From positions 1-39,948 of the forward strand of contig JBMNOE010000021.1 of the NCBI GenBank assembly GCA_050942895.1: 39,948 nt of DNA, in the 5' to 3' direction. The translations under genes were made by a program, and so were the position numbers. Positions 24,887 through 32,737 of this stretch are shown one piece after another (position 1 is the first letter of the stretch; each line of letters begins with the position of its first letter). The notes beneath the pieces are model-generated. The model had not been told where the DNA came from, searched no databases, and worked only from the letters and a program-made list of their open reading frames with translations. This DNA comes from JBNRMR01 sp050942895. Its GTDB lineage: Bacteria > Bacillota > Clostridia > Christensenellales > UBA1750.

Positions 24887-26278
24887 CTATGAGAAATATG
24901 ATTCGATGATCTCCTTGCCGCCCTCGCGGAAAACTCTGCCGTCCTGTATCCAGACAGCCCTGTCTGCGAGGGCTTCTGCACAGCGCGGGTCATGGGTTAT
25001 TGTGATCATGCTATTGCCGGTCTCCATGTGAATTTCATTTAAGACTGAAACCATGTGCTCCAGATTGTCGAAATCCTGGCCGACAGTCGGCTCGTCAAGA
25101 AGAATAAGCTCCGCAGCGGTAGCCATGACTGCCGCAATGCTCACCCTGCGCTTTTGCCCCTCTGATAGGGAATGGGGATGCCGCTCGGCAAGGGACATCA
25201 GCCCAAAATCATTCAGGCAGCGCTCGCCCCATCCTTCAGCGGCGCCATGGCATAGTTCTTCCCGAACTGTCGGCATGAACAGCTGATAGCTGGGCTCCTG
25301 ATAGACATACCCGACAGTTCTGAACCACTTGCGTGTGCCCGGCCTTGCGGGAATGGAGGCGCTGATAGTGCCCGCCGATGGCTTTATTAACCCGGCAAGC
25401 AGGCGAAGCAGAGTGGTTTTCCCGCAGCCGTTTTCGCCGAGAAGCACAATGCGCTCCCCCTTGCGAACGCTAAGGCTGATATCGCGCAAAATTTCCGCCC
25501 GTCTCACGCTGTACGCCAGATTGCTTGCGGTTATCAGCGGCTCGCCTAAAGGAGTTCCCGCCGCTGTGTCCGCGATTTTCCTGGTGTTTGAGTAGCTGGC
25601 CTCCTCGCGGCCGATCTCCTTTACGCCCTTGCCCTCAAGGGAAAAAAGCCGGTCGGCATAGGGGGCGACGATGTCCAGCCTGTGCTCCGCCAGCAGAACC
25701 GCGTAACCTTTGGCGCATAAATCCTTTAAGACACTAAGCAGCAGCTTCGATCCGGCAAGATCCAGGTTGGCAAGGGGTTCATCCAGCAGCAATATTTTCT
25801 GCCCCATAGCAAGGACGCAGGCCGCCATCAGCCGCTGCTTTTGTCCGCCTGAAAGGGTTCGCGTGGGGGCGTCCGGTTCAAGTGAGAGCAGCGCGCAGGT
25901 TTCTTCAACGCGCCGGCGGATCTCCTCCTGGGGAAGGTTCAGATTTTCGCAGCCAAAGGCGATCTCGTCATCTACCCGGCTGTGGAAAATCTGGCTGTCG
26001 GGGTTTTGAAGAACGCTGCCCACCTTTCGGGCGACCTGCGCCATTTTAACGCCTATTATGGACTGGCCGTCAACAAGAACATCGCCTTGGATGTCTGCGC
26101 TTACGGCATGGGGTATGATGCCGTTGATGGCGTTTAAAAACGTGGTTTTCCCCTCGCCGGAAAGGCCGGACATCACCGCCAGTTGGCCGTAGTTCAGCTT
26201 AAAATTGCAGCTATTAAGAATCTGCTGGCCGCCGGGATATGTGACGGTGAGGTTTTTAAGCTCAATTGCAGCATTCAT
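24887..26278 (-). CDS. ECF transporter double ATPase (two fused ABC domains)
   Basis: A 463-residue protein with two ABC ATPase domains, the energising A component of an energy-coupling-factor importer. Domain 1 has Walker A GLSGEGKTT (about 38-46), LSGGQKQR and LLLDEPLANLD. Domain 2 has GENGCGKTT, LSEGQKRR and LLDEPTVGQD. Fused A1-A2 proteins act like the usual EcfA-EcfA' dimer. The start at 26278 overlaps the T-component stop in an ATGA junction, showing translational coupling; a form with 15 extra residues is possible but would lie inside the upstream gene. It is the last gene of the operon. By position and type it corresponds to SiaH of the streptococcal haem ECF system. Confidence 0.88.
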   Translation of the reverse strand: MNAAIELKNLTVTYPGGQQILNSCNFKLNYGQLAVMSGLSGEGKTTFLNAINGIIPHAVSADIQGDVLVDGQSIIGVKMAQVARKVGSVLQNPDSQIFHSRVDDEIAFGCENLNLPQEEIRRRVEETCALLSLEPDAPTRTLSGGQKQRLMAACVLAMGQKILLLDEPLANLDLAGSKLLLSVLKDLCAKGYAVLLAEHRLDIVAPYADRLFSLEGKGVKEIGREEASYSNTRKIADTAAGTPLGEPLITASNLAYSVRRAEILRDISLSVRKGERIVLLGENGCGKTTLLRLLAGLIKPSAGTISASIPARPGTRKWFRTVGYVYQEPSYQLFMPTVREELCHGAAEGWGERCLNDFGLMSLAERHPHSLSEGQKRRVSIAAVMATAAELILLDEPTVGQDFDNLEHMVSVLNEIHMETGNSMITITHDPRCAEALADRAVWIQDGRVFREGGKEIIESYFS

Positions 26279-26937
26279 ACGGCCACCATCCATCCTGTGA
26301 GCATCCCAAGAGCGGTTAGGCAATAAAGGGCGTCGCGGGCGCGAAAGCGGACGATCTTATATGTGCTGACAGCTTCATCTCCTGTGGAAAAAGCCCGGGT
26401 TTCAAGGGAAAGCGCCATTATATCGGAAAGGTTAACCAGCCTTATCATCGCCGGTATTATAAATGCCCTGTAAAAGGAGCCCCTCACGCCTCGGGTGCGC
26501 ATCGCTTCGCGGACACGGCGCAGTTCATCGCCGATTATGGGGACGAAGCGTATGGCGATGAGCATACCCAAGGTGAGCAGGCGCGGAGCACCCATCCTGT
26601 CCATGGATCGGGTCAAATTGATTGGCGGCAGTGTGATCATTGGTATTGCGGATATGCCCAGGAGCATCACGCGGCCGGCCATCTGCGCCGCTATGATCGG
26701 GCTTCGCTGAAACAATAGAGAAAAAGCGGCAAAAACAGCGCTTACGGGGATGAATACCAAAACGCCCTTAAGGGTGATCCGCCAAAGGCCAAATGCGCAG
26801 TACAAAAGGCAGACCGCCAGCAAAAACAGCGGGTACAGCGGGTGCTTTGCATACATTAAGCCCACCACCAGCAGCGAGACAGCCGAAAGAAGGCAAACGA
26901 GGGGATACAAAGGATTTTTAACCTGCAGCCGGTCCAT
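26275..26937 (-). CDS. ECF transporter transmembrane T component
   Basis: A 220-residue CbiQ/EcfT-family membrane protein linking the substrate-binding S component to the ATPase. It has about five hydrophobic segments and a cytoplasmic coupling region with RTRGVRGSFY, resembling the Ala-Arg-Gly coupling motifs of EcfT. The ATG at 26937 shares one base with the stop of the S-component gene (TAATG), and GGGAAG upstream is its ribosome-binding site; the longer frame upstream reads through the neighbour and is not the start. It corresponds by order to streptococcal SiaG. Confidence 0.86.
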   Translation of the reverse strand: MDRLQVKNPLYPLVCLLSAVSLLVVGLMYAKHPLYPLFLLAVCLLYCAFGLWRITLKGVLVFIPVSAVFAAFSLLFQRSPIIAAQMAGRVMLLGISAIPMITLPPINLTRSMDRMGAPRLLTLGMLIAIRFVPIIGDELRRVREAMRTRGVRGSFYRAFIIPAMIRLVNLSDIMALSLETRAFSTGDEAVSTYKIVRFRARDALYCLTALGMLTGWMVAV

Positions 26938-27476
26938 TATATCTTCCCTGCCTTCCTCAGCTCTTTTCCTATTTTGCTGCCTATAAATGTTCCCAGAATG
27001 CTCAAAAGGACTGTGCCCAGGCAGGTGAGTATAACAAACCATGAGTCGCCGATCACATATGCGAAGCTTACGCCGTTCATTATGACTGAAAACAACGCGG
27101 TAAATGGCAGAGTAACGGGGATCATCAACGCGGCGGCTGTGTATACGGCCTTGTCGCTGTCGTAGTTTTTAAATATCAGCAGCGCTATCAGCTCGCTTAT
27201 GAGGGCGCTGACGGTGTTGGTCACAAACATCACGGGGCTCATCATCAGCAGTATAATGGAATTGAAAAAGCCCAGGAGTGTAAGGGCGCCGGGCTTTCTC
27301 ACCTTCATCAGCGCCAGGGTGACAAAAACGCCGTAAAAAGGCGCTGTGGCCATGTTGCGAAGCCCGAACAGGCTGATTGACATCAGCGGCAGTGCCACCG
27401 CGCTGCACACGAACAAAAGCGCGGCCATTATGGCCAAAAAAACAATGTCTTTAATTTTAAACCTTTGTAGCTTCAT
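26937..27476 (-). CDS. ECF transporter S component, MptD/Trep_Strep family
   Basis: A 179-residue very hydrophobic protein with about five or six membrane segments, the substrate-binding S component of the importer. The N-terminal KIKDIVFLAIMAALLFVCSA and the GLRNMATAPFYGVFVTLALMKV segment are typical of the Trep_Strep family. CAGGAGT seven bases before the ATG at 27476 sets the start. That start lies 20 bases inside the end of the YgbA-family gene, so the two are coupled. S components of this family are largely uncharacterised; the streptococcal relative SiaF has been linked to haem uptake. Haem or another metal-containing cofactor is therefore the best guess for the substrate. Confidence 0.82.
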   Translation of the reverse strand: MKLQRFKIKDIVFLAIMAALLFVCSAVALPLMSISLFGLRNMATAPFYGVFVTLALMKVRKPGALTLLGFFNSIILLMMSPVMFVTNTVSALISELIALLIFKNYDSDKAVYTAAALMIPVTLPFTALFSVIMNGVSFAYVIGDSWFVILTCLGTVLLSILGTFIGSKIGKELRKAGKI

Positions 27477-27789
27477 TTGTCTTACTCCTGGAATAATATG
27501 CATGCTTTATGACAAGCACAGGATGTCTGAATATGATCCGCGGGCCGGAAAAGCGCATCACCGCCCGAATTTTTTCCCGCATTTCGGGCTTGTAGCAATG
27601 GGTTTTGCAGTTCGAGCAAAAGGTTTTTGTCTCCATGTAGGGGCAGCGGGCGCTCCGCGCTTCGGCATATGCCTTAAGCTCCGAGCAATCGGCGCACAGC
27701 GTTGAAGCCCCGTGGTTCTTCTTGCAGTAAAGGGCGATCATCTCACCGATCAGCGCCTGCTCCTGATTCCGTTTGATGCCAATATCCAT
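27457..27789 (-). CDS. YgbA-family cysteine-rich protein ('nitrous oxide-stimulated promoter' family)
   Basis: A 110-residue soluble protein with seven cysteines (22, 32, 35, 49, 58, 61, 65), including C-x2-C pairs in LCADC and FCSNCKTHCYKP. The sequence EMREKIRAVMRFSGPRIIFRHPV is the family signature. Enterobacterial ygbA is under nitric oxide (NsrR) control, but the biochemical role is not settled; a metal or iron-sulfur centre is plausible from the cysteines. The start overlaps the preceding stop (TGATG) with GGAGG upstream, and its end overlaps the next gene by 20 bases. Its place inside a transport operon suggests it handles the imported metal or cofactor, or protects it. Confidence 0.85.
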   Translation of the reverse strand: MDIGIKRNQEQALIGEMIALYCKKNHGASTLCADCSELKAYAEARSARCPYMETKTFCSNCKTHCYKPEMREKIRAVMRFSGPRIIFRHPVLVIKHAYYSRSKTNEATKV

Positions 27790-29447
27790 CAGCTTATCCT
27801 CCCTTTGTCGACGCTGTAAACCCTCTGCGCCAGCCTCATCGTCGATCTGCGATGCGATACCAAGACAACAGTCTTGTTTCCCCGCTCCTGCTCCAGCGCT
27901 TTCAGTATAACTGCCTCGTTCAGGCTGTCAAGATTGCTTGTGGGCTCGTCCAGAAGCATAAGATCGGCATCGTGCAGGAAGGCCCTGGCAAGGCCGATGC
28001 GCTGCCGCTCTCCTCCGGAAAGGCGGTCGCCCAGCTCGCCCACGTTTGTGGCATAGCCGTTGGGCAGGGTTTCGATAAAACCATGGATGGCTGCCTTTTT
28101 TGCCGCCGCAATAACCTCATCGCCTGTCGCGTCGGGCCTGCCCACTTTTATGTTGCTTTCAATGGAGCCATGGAAAAGGCTTGTTTCCTGCGTCATAAGG
28201 CTTTGCATATCCCGAAGGTCTGAGGTGTTCACCTGCCGGATATCCCGCCCTGAAATCCTAACCAGGCCGCTGTCCGCATCCCAAAAGCGCATGAGCAGCT
28301 TTAATAGCGTCGATTTGCCTGAGCCGCTTTTGCCCGTGATGCCGACCACCGTCCCCCTTGGTATGTCCACAGAGATATCGGACAGCACATCATCATCACC
28401 ATAGGCGAAATTTACATCCGCGCAATCTGCGCCGGTGAAGGAGGTTTCGGGGTTGCCGGCTACTTTTTCAATTACAGGCTCCTCCTCCAGCAGGTCGATC
28501 ACGCGGTTTCCGCTGGCGATGGTCTGCTGAAGCCCTGCGCCCAGGTTTGAAAGGGCGGCCGTCGGCCCAAAGGAGCTCATCAGGGCGATGATTGAAATCA
28601 GCACAGAGGAAAAGGGGATGGCTCCGCCTTGGTTCAGCAAAACTCCGGCCAGCAGCATCAGCAGCAGAAATGACGAGATCACTGTGTTTGTAAGGGCCAT
28701 GTTCTTCCCAGCGTTTATCTTCACCTTTTCGCTCTCCCGGGAGAGGGCGCTGCCCTGGCGCATCATTTCATCCAGCCTGTTTCCGCTGTCGTCATACTGT
28801 ATGCTCTCGCGCATTCCCCTTAGGCTTTCAAGCACATGGGTGTTAAGCTCCCCAAGCTGCTCTCTGATCGCCTGGCCCTGAGCCTTGGTTTTCTTTGCGG
28901 TGTGCAGTGGGAGCAGCACGCCGACCGTAAAATACGCTGCTAAGGCGATGAGCGCAAAAACGAAATGGAAGCTGCCTATGAAGGCCGTCATCAGCGCCGT
29001 CATAATCACCGCGATAAAAACAGGCGATATCGTGTGGGCATAAAACACCTCCAGCAACTCTATGTCAGAGGTTAGTATTGATATCAGATTGCCCTTCTCA
29101 CGCCCCTCCAGCTTCGCGGGGGCCAGCCGACGCAGGGCATCAAAGACATGGCTGCGTATCAGCGCCAGAAGCTTAAAGGCGATATAGTGGTTGCATAGCT
29201 GTTCGCCGTAGCGCAGCACCCCGCGCAAAACCGCGCAGGCAATGGCGGCGGCAAACAGATATGTCAGCGCAGCATAATCAGCGCTCAGAACCTTCACTAA
29301 GCCGTAGCCGCCAATTATCGATATGGATATCGCCGCGGCAAAGCCCCCCACCCCCAAGGAGATGGCAAGCAACATATAACCTGTCATGGGCCGCACAAGG
29401 CCGACGAGGCGCATCATTACCGCAAAGCCGCTTCTGTTTTTCTTCAT
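27789..29447 (-). CDS. ABC half-transporter, exporter type (CydC-like), second of a pair
   Basis: A 552-residue fusion of a six-segment membrane domain and an ATPase domain. The ATPase has Walker A GKSGSGKST (about 372-380), signature LSGGERQR, Walker B LMLLDEPTSNLD and switch histidine VSHRRS. The start at 29447 overlaps the upstream stop in an ATGA junction. It probably forms a heterodimer with the preceding gene product, as CydC with CydD. CydCD exports thiols and binds haem in E. coli. By order it corresponds to streptococcal SiaE, whose substrate is not known to me. Direction of transport cannot be told from the sequence, but the fold is of exporter type. Confidence 0.87.
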   Translation of the reverse strand: MKKNRSGFAVMMRLVGLVRPMTGYMLLAISLGVGGFAAAISISIIGGYGLVKVLSADYAALTYLFAAAIACAVLRGVLRYGEQLCNHYIAFKLLALIRSHVFDALRRLAPAKLEGREKGNLISILTSDIELLEVFYAHTISPVFIAVIMTALMTAFIGSFHFVFALIALAAYFTVGVLLPLHTAKKTKAQGQAIREQLGELNTHVLESLRGMRESIQYDDSGNRLDEMMRQGSALSRESEKVKINAGKNMALTNTVISSFLLLMLLAGVLLNQGGAIPFSSVLISIIALMSSFGPTAALSNLGAGLQQTIASGNRVIDLLEEEPVIEKVAGNPETSFTGADCADVNFAYGDDDVLSDISVDIPRGTVVGITGKSGSGKSTLLKLLMRFWDADSGLVRISGRDIRQVNTSDLRDMQSLMTQETSLFHGSIESNIKVGRPDATGDEVIAAAKKAAIHGFIETLPNGYATNVGELGDRLSGGERQRIGLARAFLHDADLMLLDEPTSNLDSLNEAVILKALEQERGNKTVVLVSHRRSTMRLAQRVYSVDKGRIS

Positions 29448-31165
29448 CGCCCCACACCATACCTTTCCAGCTCCTGCTGATTGTTCCAAAGGGCTTTATA
29501 GGCTTCGCTGCTGCCGAGAAGTTCGTCATGCCTGCCGGCGCCGGCGATATTGCCGCCCTTAAGGACATATATGCGGTCGGAGCCGGTGACATTTAAAAGC
29601 CGGTGGGAGATCATGATCACTGTTTTGCTGCCGGCAAGCTCTTTAATAACAGCGGCGATATCGTTTTCACTTTCCACATCGATGTTTGAAGTGGCTTCGT
29701 CGAATATATATATCGGGCTATCGTGCAGAAGCCCTCTTGCAAGGGCAAGGCGCTGTCTCTGGCCGCCGGAGAGATTTGCCCCGTTTTCGGCCACTGAGGT
29801 GTCCAGCCCTTTTTCCCGGCGCAAAAAGCCGCTGAGCTTCACCCTATCCAAGGCCTGCCAGATCTCATCCCTGGAGGCGTCCAGCTTGCCAAGGCGCAGG
29901 TTTTCTTCCACCGTGCCCTTAAACAGATAGCTGTTATGGTCGATGCAAGTCACGTTTTTCATGAGACTTTCCTCACGAATTTCGGACAACTCGACCCCGC
30001 CTATTGCCGCACTGCCGGTATATTTGCGGCTGCGCCCCGTCAGTATGGATGCGATGGTGGACTTGCCCGAGCCGCTCTCGCCGACGATTGAGAAAAAGCC
30101 GCCGTGGGGAAACTCCATATTGATATCGTGAAGTATATCGCGGCTGTCGTCATAGGCAAAGCTGAGGTGTGAAAGGGTCATGTCAAAACTTTTTCCAATT
30201 TCCACTTGCCCCTGTTTGGGTTCCTCGATGTCTAAGATGCGAAACAATCTGTCGCTTGCGGCCACGCCGCTCATGGCCGTATGGAAGTATGACCCAAGCG
30301 CGCGCAGGGGAAGAAAGAACTCCGCCGCCAGCATTATCATCACAAAGGAACCCAGGAAAGTCGTAGAGCCGCTGCGGTAGCCGATAAGGGCGAATATAAG
30401 CCCCGCTGCAGCGCCGCTATAGGCGATTATGTCCATGATGGTGACGGAGTTGAGCTGCATGGTCAGCACCTTCATTGTCACCACGCGAAAAGTTTCGGCC
30501 TCCTCCGCCATTTCTTCGGCCTTTCTGCCGTCCGCCTGGTATATCTTAAGGGTGGTTAATCCCATTAGGCTTTCAAGGAAGGAATCGCCCAGCTTGGCAT
30601 ATTGCCCCCAGTGCTTGCTGAGTATTTTCTTTGCTATCCGCTGAACCGCGACTATGGCGATGGGGATCAGCGGAACCATCACCAAAAGGACGATGGCCGT
30701 CGGCAGATGAATGAAGGCCATGAATACGAAAAGCGTCAGCGGGGCTATCATGCTGTATAAAAGCTGGGGCAAAAACGCGCCGTAATAGGTTTCAAGCTGC
30801 TCAACGCCCTCTGTCGCCACCTGCACCGCTTCGGCAGTTGGCACCAGCTCGTGATAGGATGCGCCAAGCCGGGTGAGCTTTCTGTATAGTTTTTCCCGAA
30901 GCATTGCCTTCACAGGCGCCGATGCCTGTGCGCTCATCTTTGCTGCCTGCACCGAAAACACATGCCGCGATGCAATGCCCAGAACAAGAAGCGCCCATGG
31001 CCATGCCGGCAGAATACTCTGCCCCACAAGTGAACTGTTAAGCAGCAGGCCGATCATGCTGACGAGAAGAAGATTGCACAGCAGCATGCCCCACTGATAG
31101 CCCACATTTCCTAAAATAAATCGTTTTGATTCGCCCATAAGCGCTATCAAACGCTTGTTGATCAT
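29444..31165 (-). CDS. ABC half-transporter, exporter type (CydD-like), first of a pair
   Basis: A 573-residue membrane-ATPase fusion and first gene of the six-gene operon. Six membrane segments fill roughly residues 15-300. The ATPase domain has Walker A GESGSGKST (362-370), signature LSGGQRQR, Walker B IYIFDEATSNID and switch histidine ISHR. AAGGAG eight bases before the ATG at 31165 fixes the start; a TTG six codons earlier overlaps that site. A strong promoter and two palindromes lie directly upstream. By order it corresponds to SiaD of streptococci. The heterodimer partner is the next gene, four bases overlapping. Confidence 0.87.
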   Translation of the reverse strand: MINKRLIALMGESKRFILGNVGYQWGMLLCNLLLVSMIGLLLNSSLVGQSILPAWPWALLVLGIASRHVFSVQAAKMSAQASAPVKAMLREKLYRKLTRLGASYHELVPTAEAVQVATEGVEQLETYYGAFLPQLLYSMIAPLTLFVFMAFIHLPTAIVLLVMVPLIPIAIVAVQRIAKKILSKHWGQYAKLGDSFLESLMGLTTLKIYQADGRKAEEMAEEAETFRVVTMKVLTMQLNSVTIMDIIAYSGAAAGLIFALIGYRSGSTTFLGSFVMIMLAAEFFLPLRALGSYFHTAMSGVAASDRLFRILDIEEPKQGQVEIGKSFDMTLSHLSFAYDDSRDILHDINMEFPHGGFFSIVGESGSGKSTIASILTGRSRKYTGSAAIGGVELSEIREESLMKNVTCIDHNSYLFKGTVEENLRLGKLDASRDEIWQALDRVKLSGFLRREKGLDTSVAENGANLSGGQRQRLALARGLLHDSPIYIFDEATSNIDVESENDIAAVIKELAGSKTVIMISHRLLNVTGSDRIYVLKGGNIAGAGRHDELLGSSEAYKALWNNQQELERYGVGR

Positions 31166-31188
31166 CACATATACTCCTTGCAAAGAAA

Positions 31189-31202
31189 TTAGCGAAGTCT
31201 AA
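31189..31202. promoter_or_regulatory. Candidate metal-repressor box 2
   Basis: TTAGCGAAGTCTAA: same half-sites and spacing as box 1, with one mismatch. It lies in the leader, 24 bases before the first start codon and just upstream of its ribosome-binding site. Confidence 0.45.
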
Positions 31203-31220
31203 CCCCACGCCGGCAAAAGA

Positions 31221-31236
31221 GTTAGCTTTAGCTAAC
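31221..31236. promoter_or_regulatory. Candidate metal-repressor box 1
   Basis: Perfect palindrome GTTAGCT-TT-AGCTAAC, that is TTAGC-N4-GCTAA. It begins six bases after the -10 and so covers the transcription start. TTAG...CTAA half-sites recall DtxR/IdeR/MntR-family operators. The regulator gene is not in this window. Confidence 0.55.
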
Positions 31237-31242
31237 GAGGAT

Positions 31243-31271
31243 AGTTTAGCAGACTTTTAAGAATGTGACAA
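31243..31271 (-). promoter_or_regulatory. Promoter of the ABC-YgbA-ECF operon
   Basis: On the minus strand TTGTCA (31266-31271), exactly 17 bases, then TAAACT (31243-31248). It gives a leader of about 70 bases that contains both palindromes. Confidence 0.75.
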
Positions 31272-31391
31272 GATATATTTGCATTTAACAGCAGAAAACA
31301 GTTAAAAAGATATGGAACTGAGGCTCTTATACGATTATAAATCATATCTGAAGCCATATAGAGGAAGCAAGCCTATGGCGCTCGGATGAAA

Positions 31392-32516
31392 TCATGCAAT
31401 ATGGGTATGCCTTGTTCGATAATCGGAGGGGGTTCGCCCGGCGATATCGTGAAACACTCTTGCGAAGTGGCTGGATGAGCAGAATGAAAGCATCCCGGCG
31501 ACATCGCCAATGGGAATATCTGTAGTGGTCAGCATAAGTTGAGCGCACCTGATTTTGGCCCTCATGATATATTCCTTTGGGGCTTCGCCCACCTCATCCT
31601 TAAACTTTCTGGCAAGGTGGTCAGGGCTGTAGCCTATCTGCTTCGCCAGCAATCTTATGGTCAGCCTGTCGCAGACATGCTCTTCGATATACGTGCAGGC
31701 GCTTTGCACTGGGCCTGAAAATGTGGAAATGCCCTTCGAGCGCCGCACCAGCCTCACCAGATGATACATCAGCAGATTGCACAAAAAGGCAATCTCATGG
31801 GCGATGTCGGTGGCGTGTATTTTGGGCAAATACTCATCGCGAATGGCACTGGCGGTTTTAGGCGCCAGGCCTCCTTCAATGGCCGCTTTGCAGCAAAGAT
31901 CAACCGAGAGCAGGGCTATCCGTTTGGCGCTGTCGGTGGTGACTGCGCCCAGAGAATGCAGCAGGCGAGGGTCGGTGAGCACCTCCAAAGCCAGGTCTTT
32001 GAACTGCATGTCGCCGTTGCGGATTTTATCCTGAAGCCTTCCCAGAAGCAGCGCCGACGAGGGACTGCCCATGAGGCCGGAAATTTCGCCCGGCGTGTGC
32101 ACGGAAGCGGCGCTGCCGTTTGCGGCCCGGTGGAGCATGGAGGCATAACGGCCTAGCTCCTGCAGGCTCATGGTGGGCAGTGCATCCGCAAAGTCCGGCG
32201 CTTTTTCCCCGGAGAAGCCATCGCTGCCTTCCTGCTCGGAGGAGCGGGCCGGCCCAAACACATGATAAATTGCGGCAACTCCTTCCTCTCTTGCTACTGC
32301 CCAGGCAATTTTTCCCCAGACTAAAACAGCCGGCAAAAGCCCCAGGCTTGCAAAGCTGCGAATCTGCTCTGTGTGGGCCGGCGAAAGCGAATGCGTGGCG
32401 CTTTCACCGGGACAGTTGCTGCCCATCAGGCGAAATGACTCGTCATACTGCCAGCTCCAAAGATTGAAGCAGTCAAGCACTAACTCCTGCAAATGGTGAA
32501 GGGCTGAACCGGGCAT
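31392..32516 (-). CDS. AraC-family transcriptional regulator
   Basis: A 374-residue soluble regulator. The N-terminal 270 residues are an unassigned sensor region. The last 100 are an AraC DNA-binding domain, with helix-turn-helix segments LTIRLLAKQIGYSPDHLARK and IPIGDVAGMLSFCSSSHFAR and a family C-terminus (FHDIAGRTPSDYR). Although an ATG exists at 32555, the TATAAT of its promoter sits three bases before it. The likely start is the ATG at 32516, preceded by GGGGTGG at six bases. It is divergent from the propeller/symporter operon and probably activates it. The 226 bases downstream hold the promoter of the next minus-strand operon, so it is a single-gene unit. Confidence 0.85.
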   Translation of the reverse strand: MPGSALHHLQELVLDCFNLWSWQYDESFRLMGSNCPGESATHSLSPAHTEQIRSFASLGLLPAVLVWGKIAWAVAREEGVAAIYHVFGPARSSEQEGSDGFSGEKAPDFADALPTMSLQELGRYASMLHRAANGSAASVHTPGEISGLMGSPSSALLLGRLQDKIRNGDMQFKDLALEVLTDPRLLHSLGAVTTDSAKRIALLSVDLCCKAAIEGGLAPKTASAIRDEYLPKIHATDIAHEIAFLCNLLMYHLVRLVRRSKGISTFSGPVQSACTYIEEHVCDRLTIRLLAKQIGYSPDHLARKFKDEVGEAPKEYIMRAKIRCAQLMLTTTDIPIGDVAGMLSFCSSSHFARVFHDIAGRTPSDYRTRHTHIA

Positions 32517-32557
32517 AAATGACCACCCCATATAAACTTTATTATGCTTCAGCATAT

Positions 32558-32566
32558 ATTATAGCA
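32558..32566 (-). promoter_or_regulatory. Extended -10 promoter of the AraC gene
   Basis: On the minus strand TGC followed by perfect TATAAT (32558-32563). The -35 region (GTGCAA) is poor. Its position makes the ATG at 32555 too early to be used. Confidence 0.55.
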
Positions 32567-32670
32567 CAAATCCGAGATTTTTTGCACACATCCATCAACT
32601 TTCCGTTCTGCACGTGTTTGTGTTAAAGACATCGTTTTTCTGATATCATCTTCCCTATGTTTCTGATATA

Positions 32671-32676
32671 TATAAT
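32671..32676 (+). promoter_or_regulatory. Candidate -10 of the propeller/symporter operon
   Basis: TATAAT lies 62 bases before the start codon, with no recognisable -35 at 16-18 bases. That is what an activator-dependent promoter would look like, in keeping with the divergent AraC gene. Confidence 0.4.
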
Positions 32677-32737
32677 GTAATAAACCAAAAACCAAAGAAC
32701 ATAAAACTGAATAAATACAGGGGAGGAATGAAGAAAA

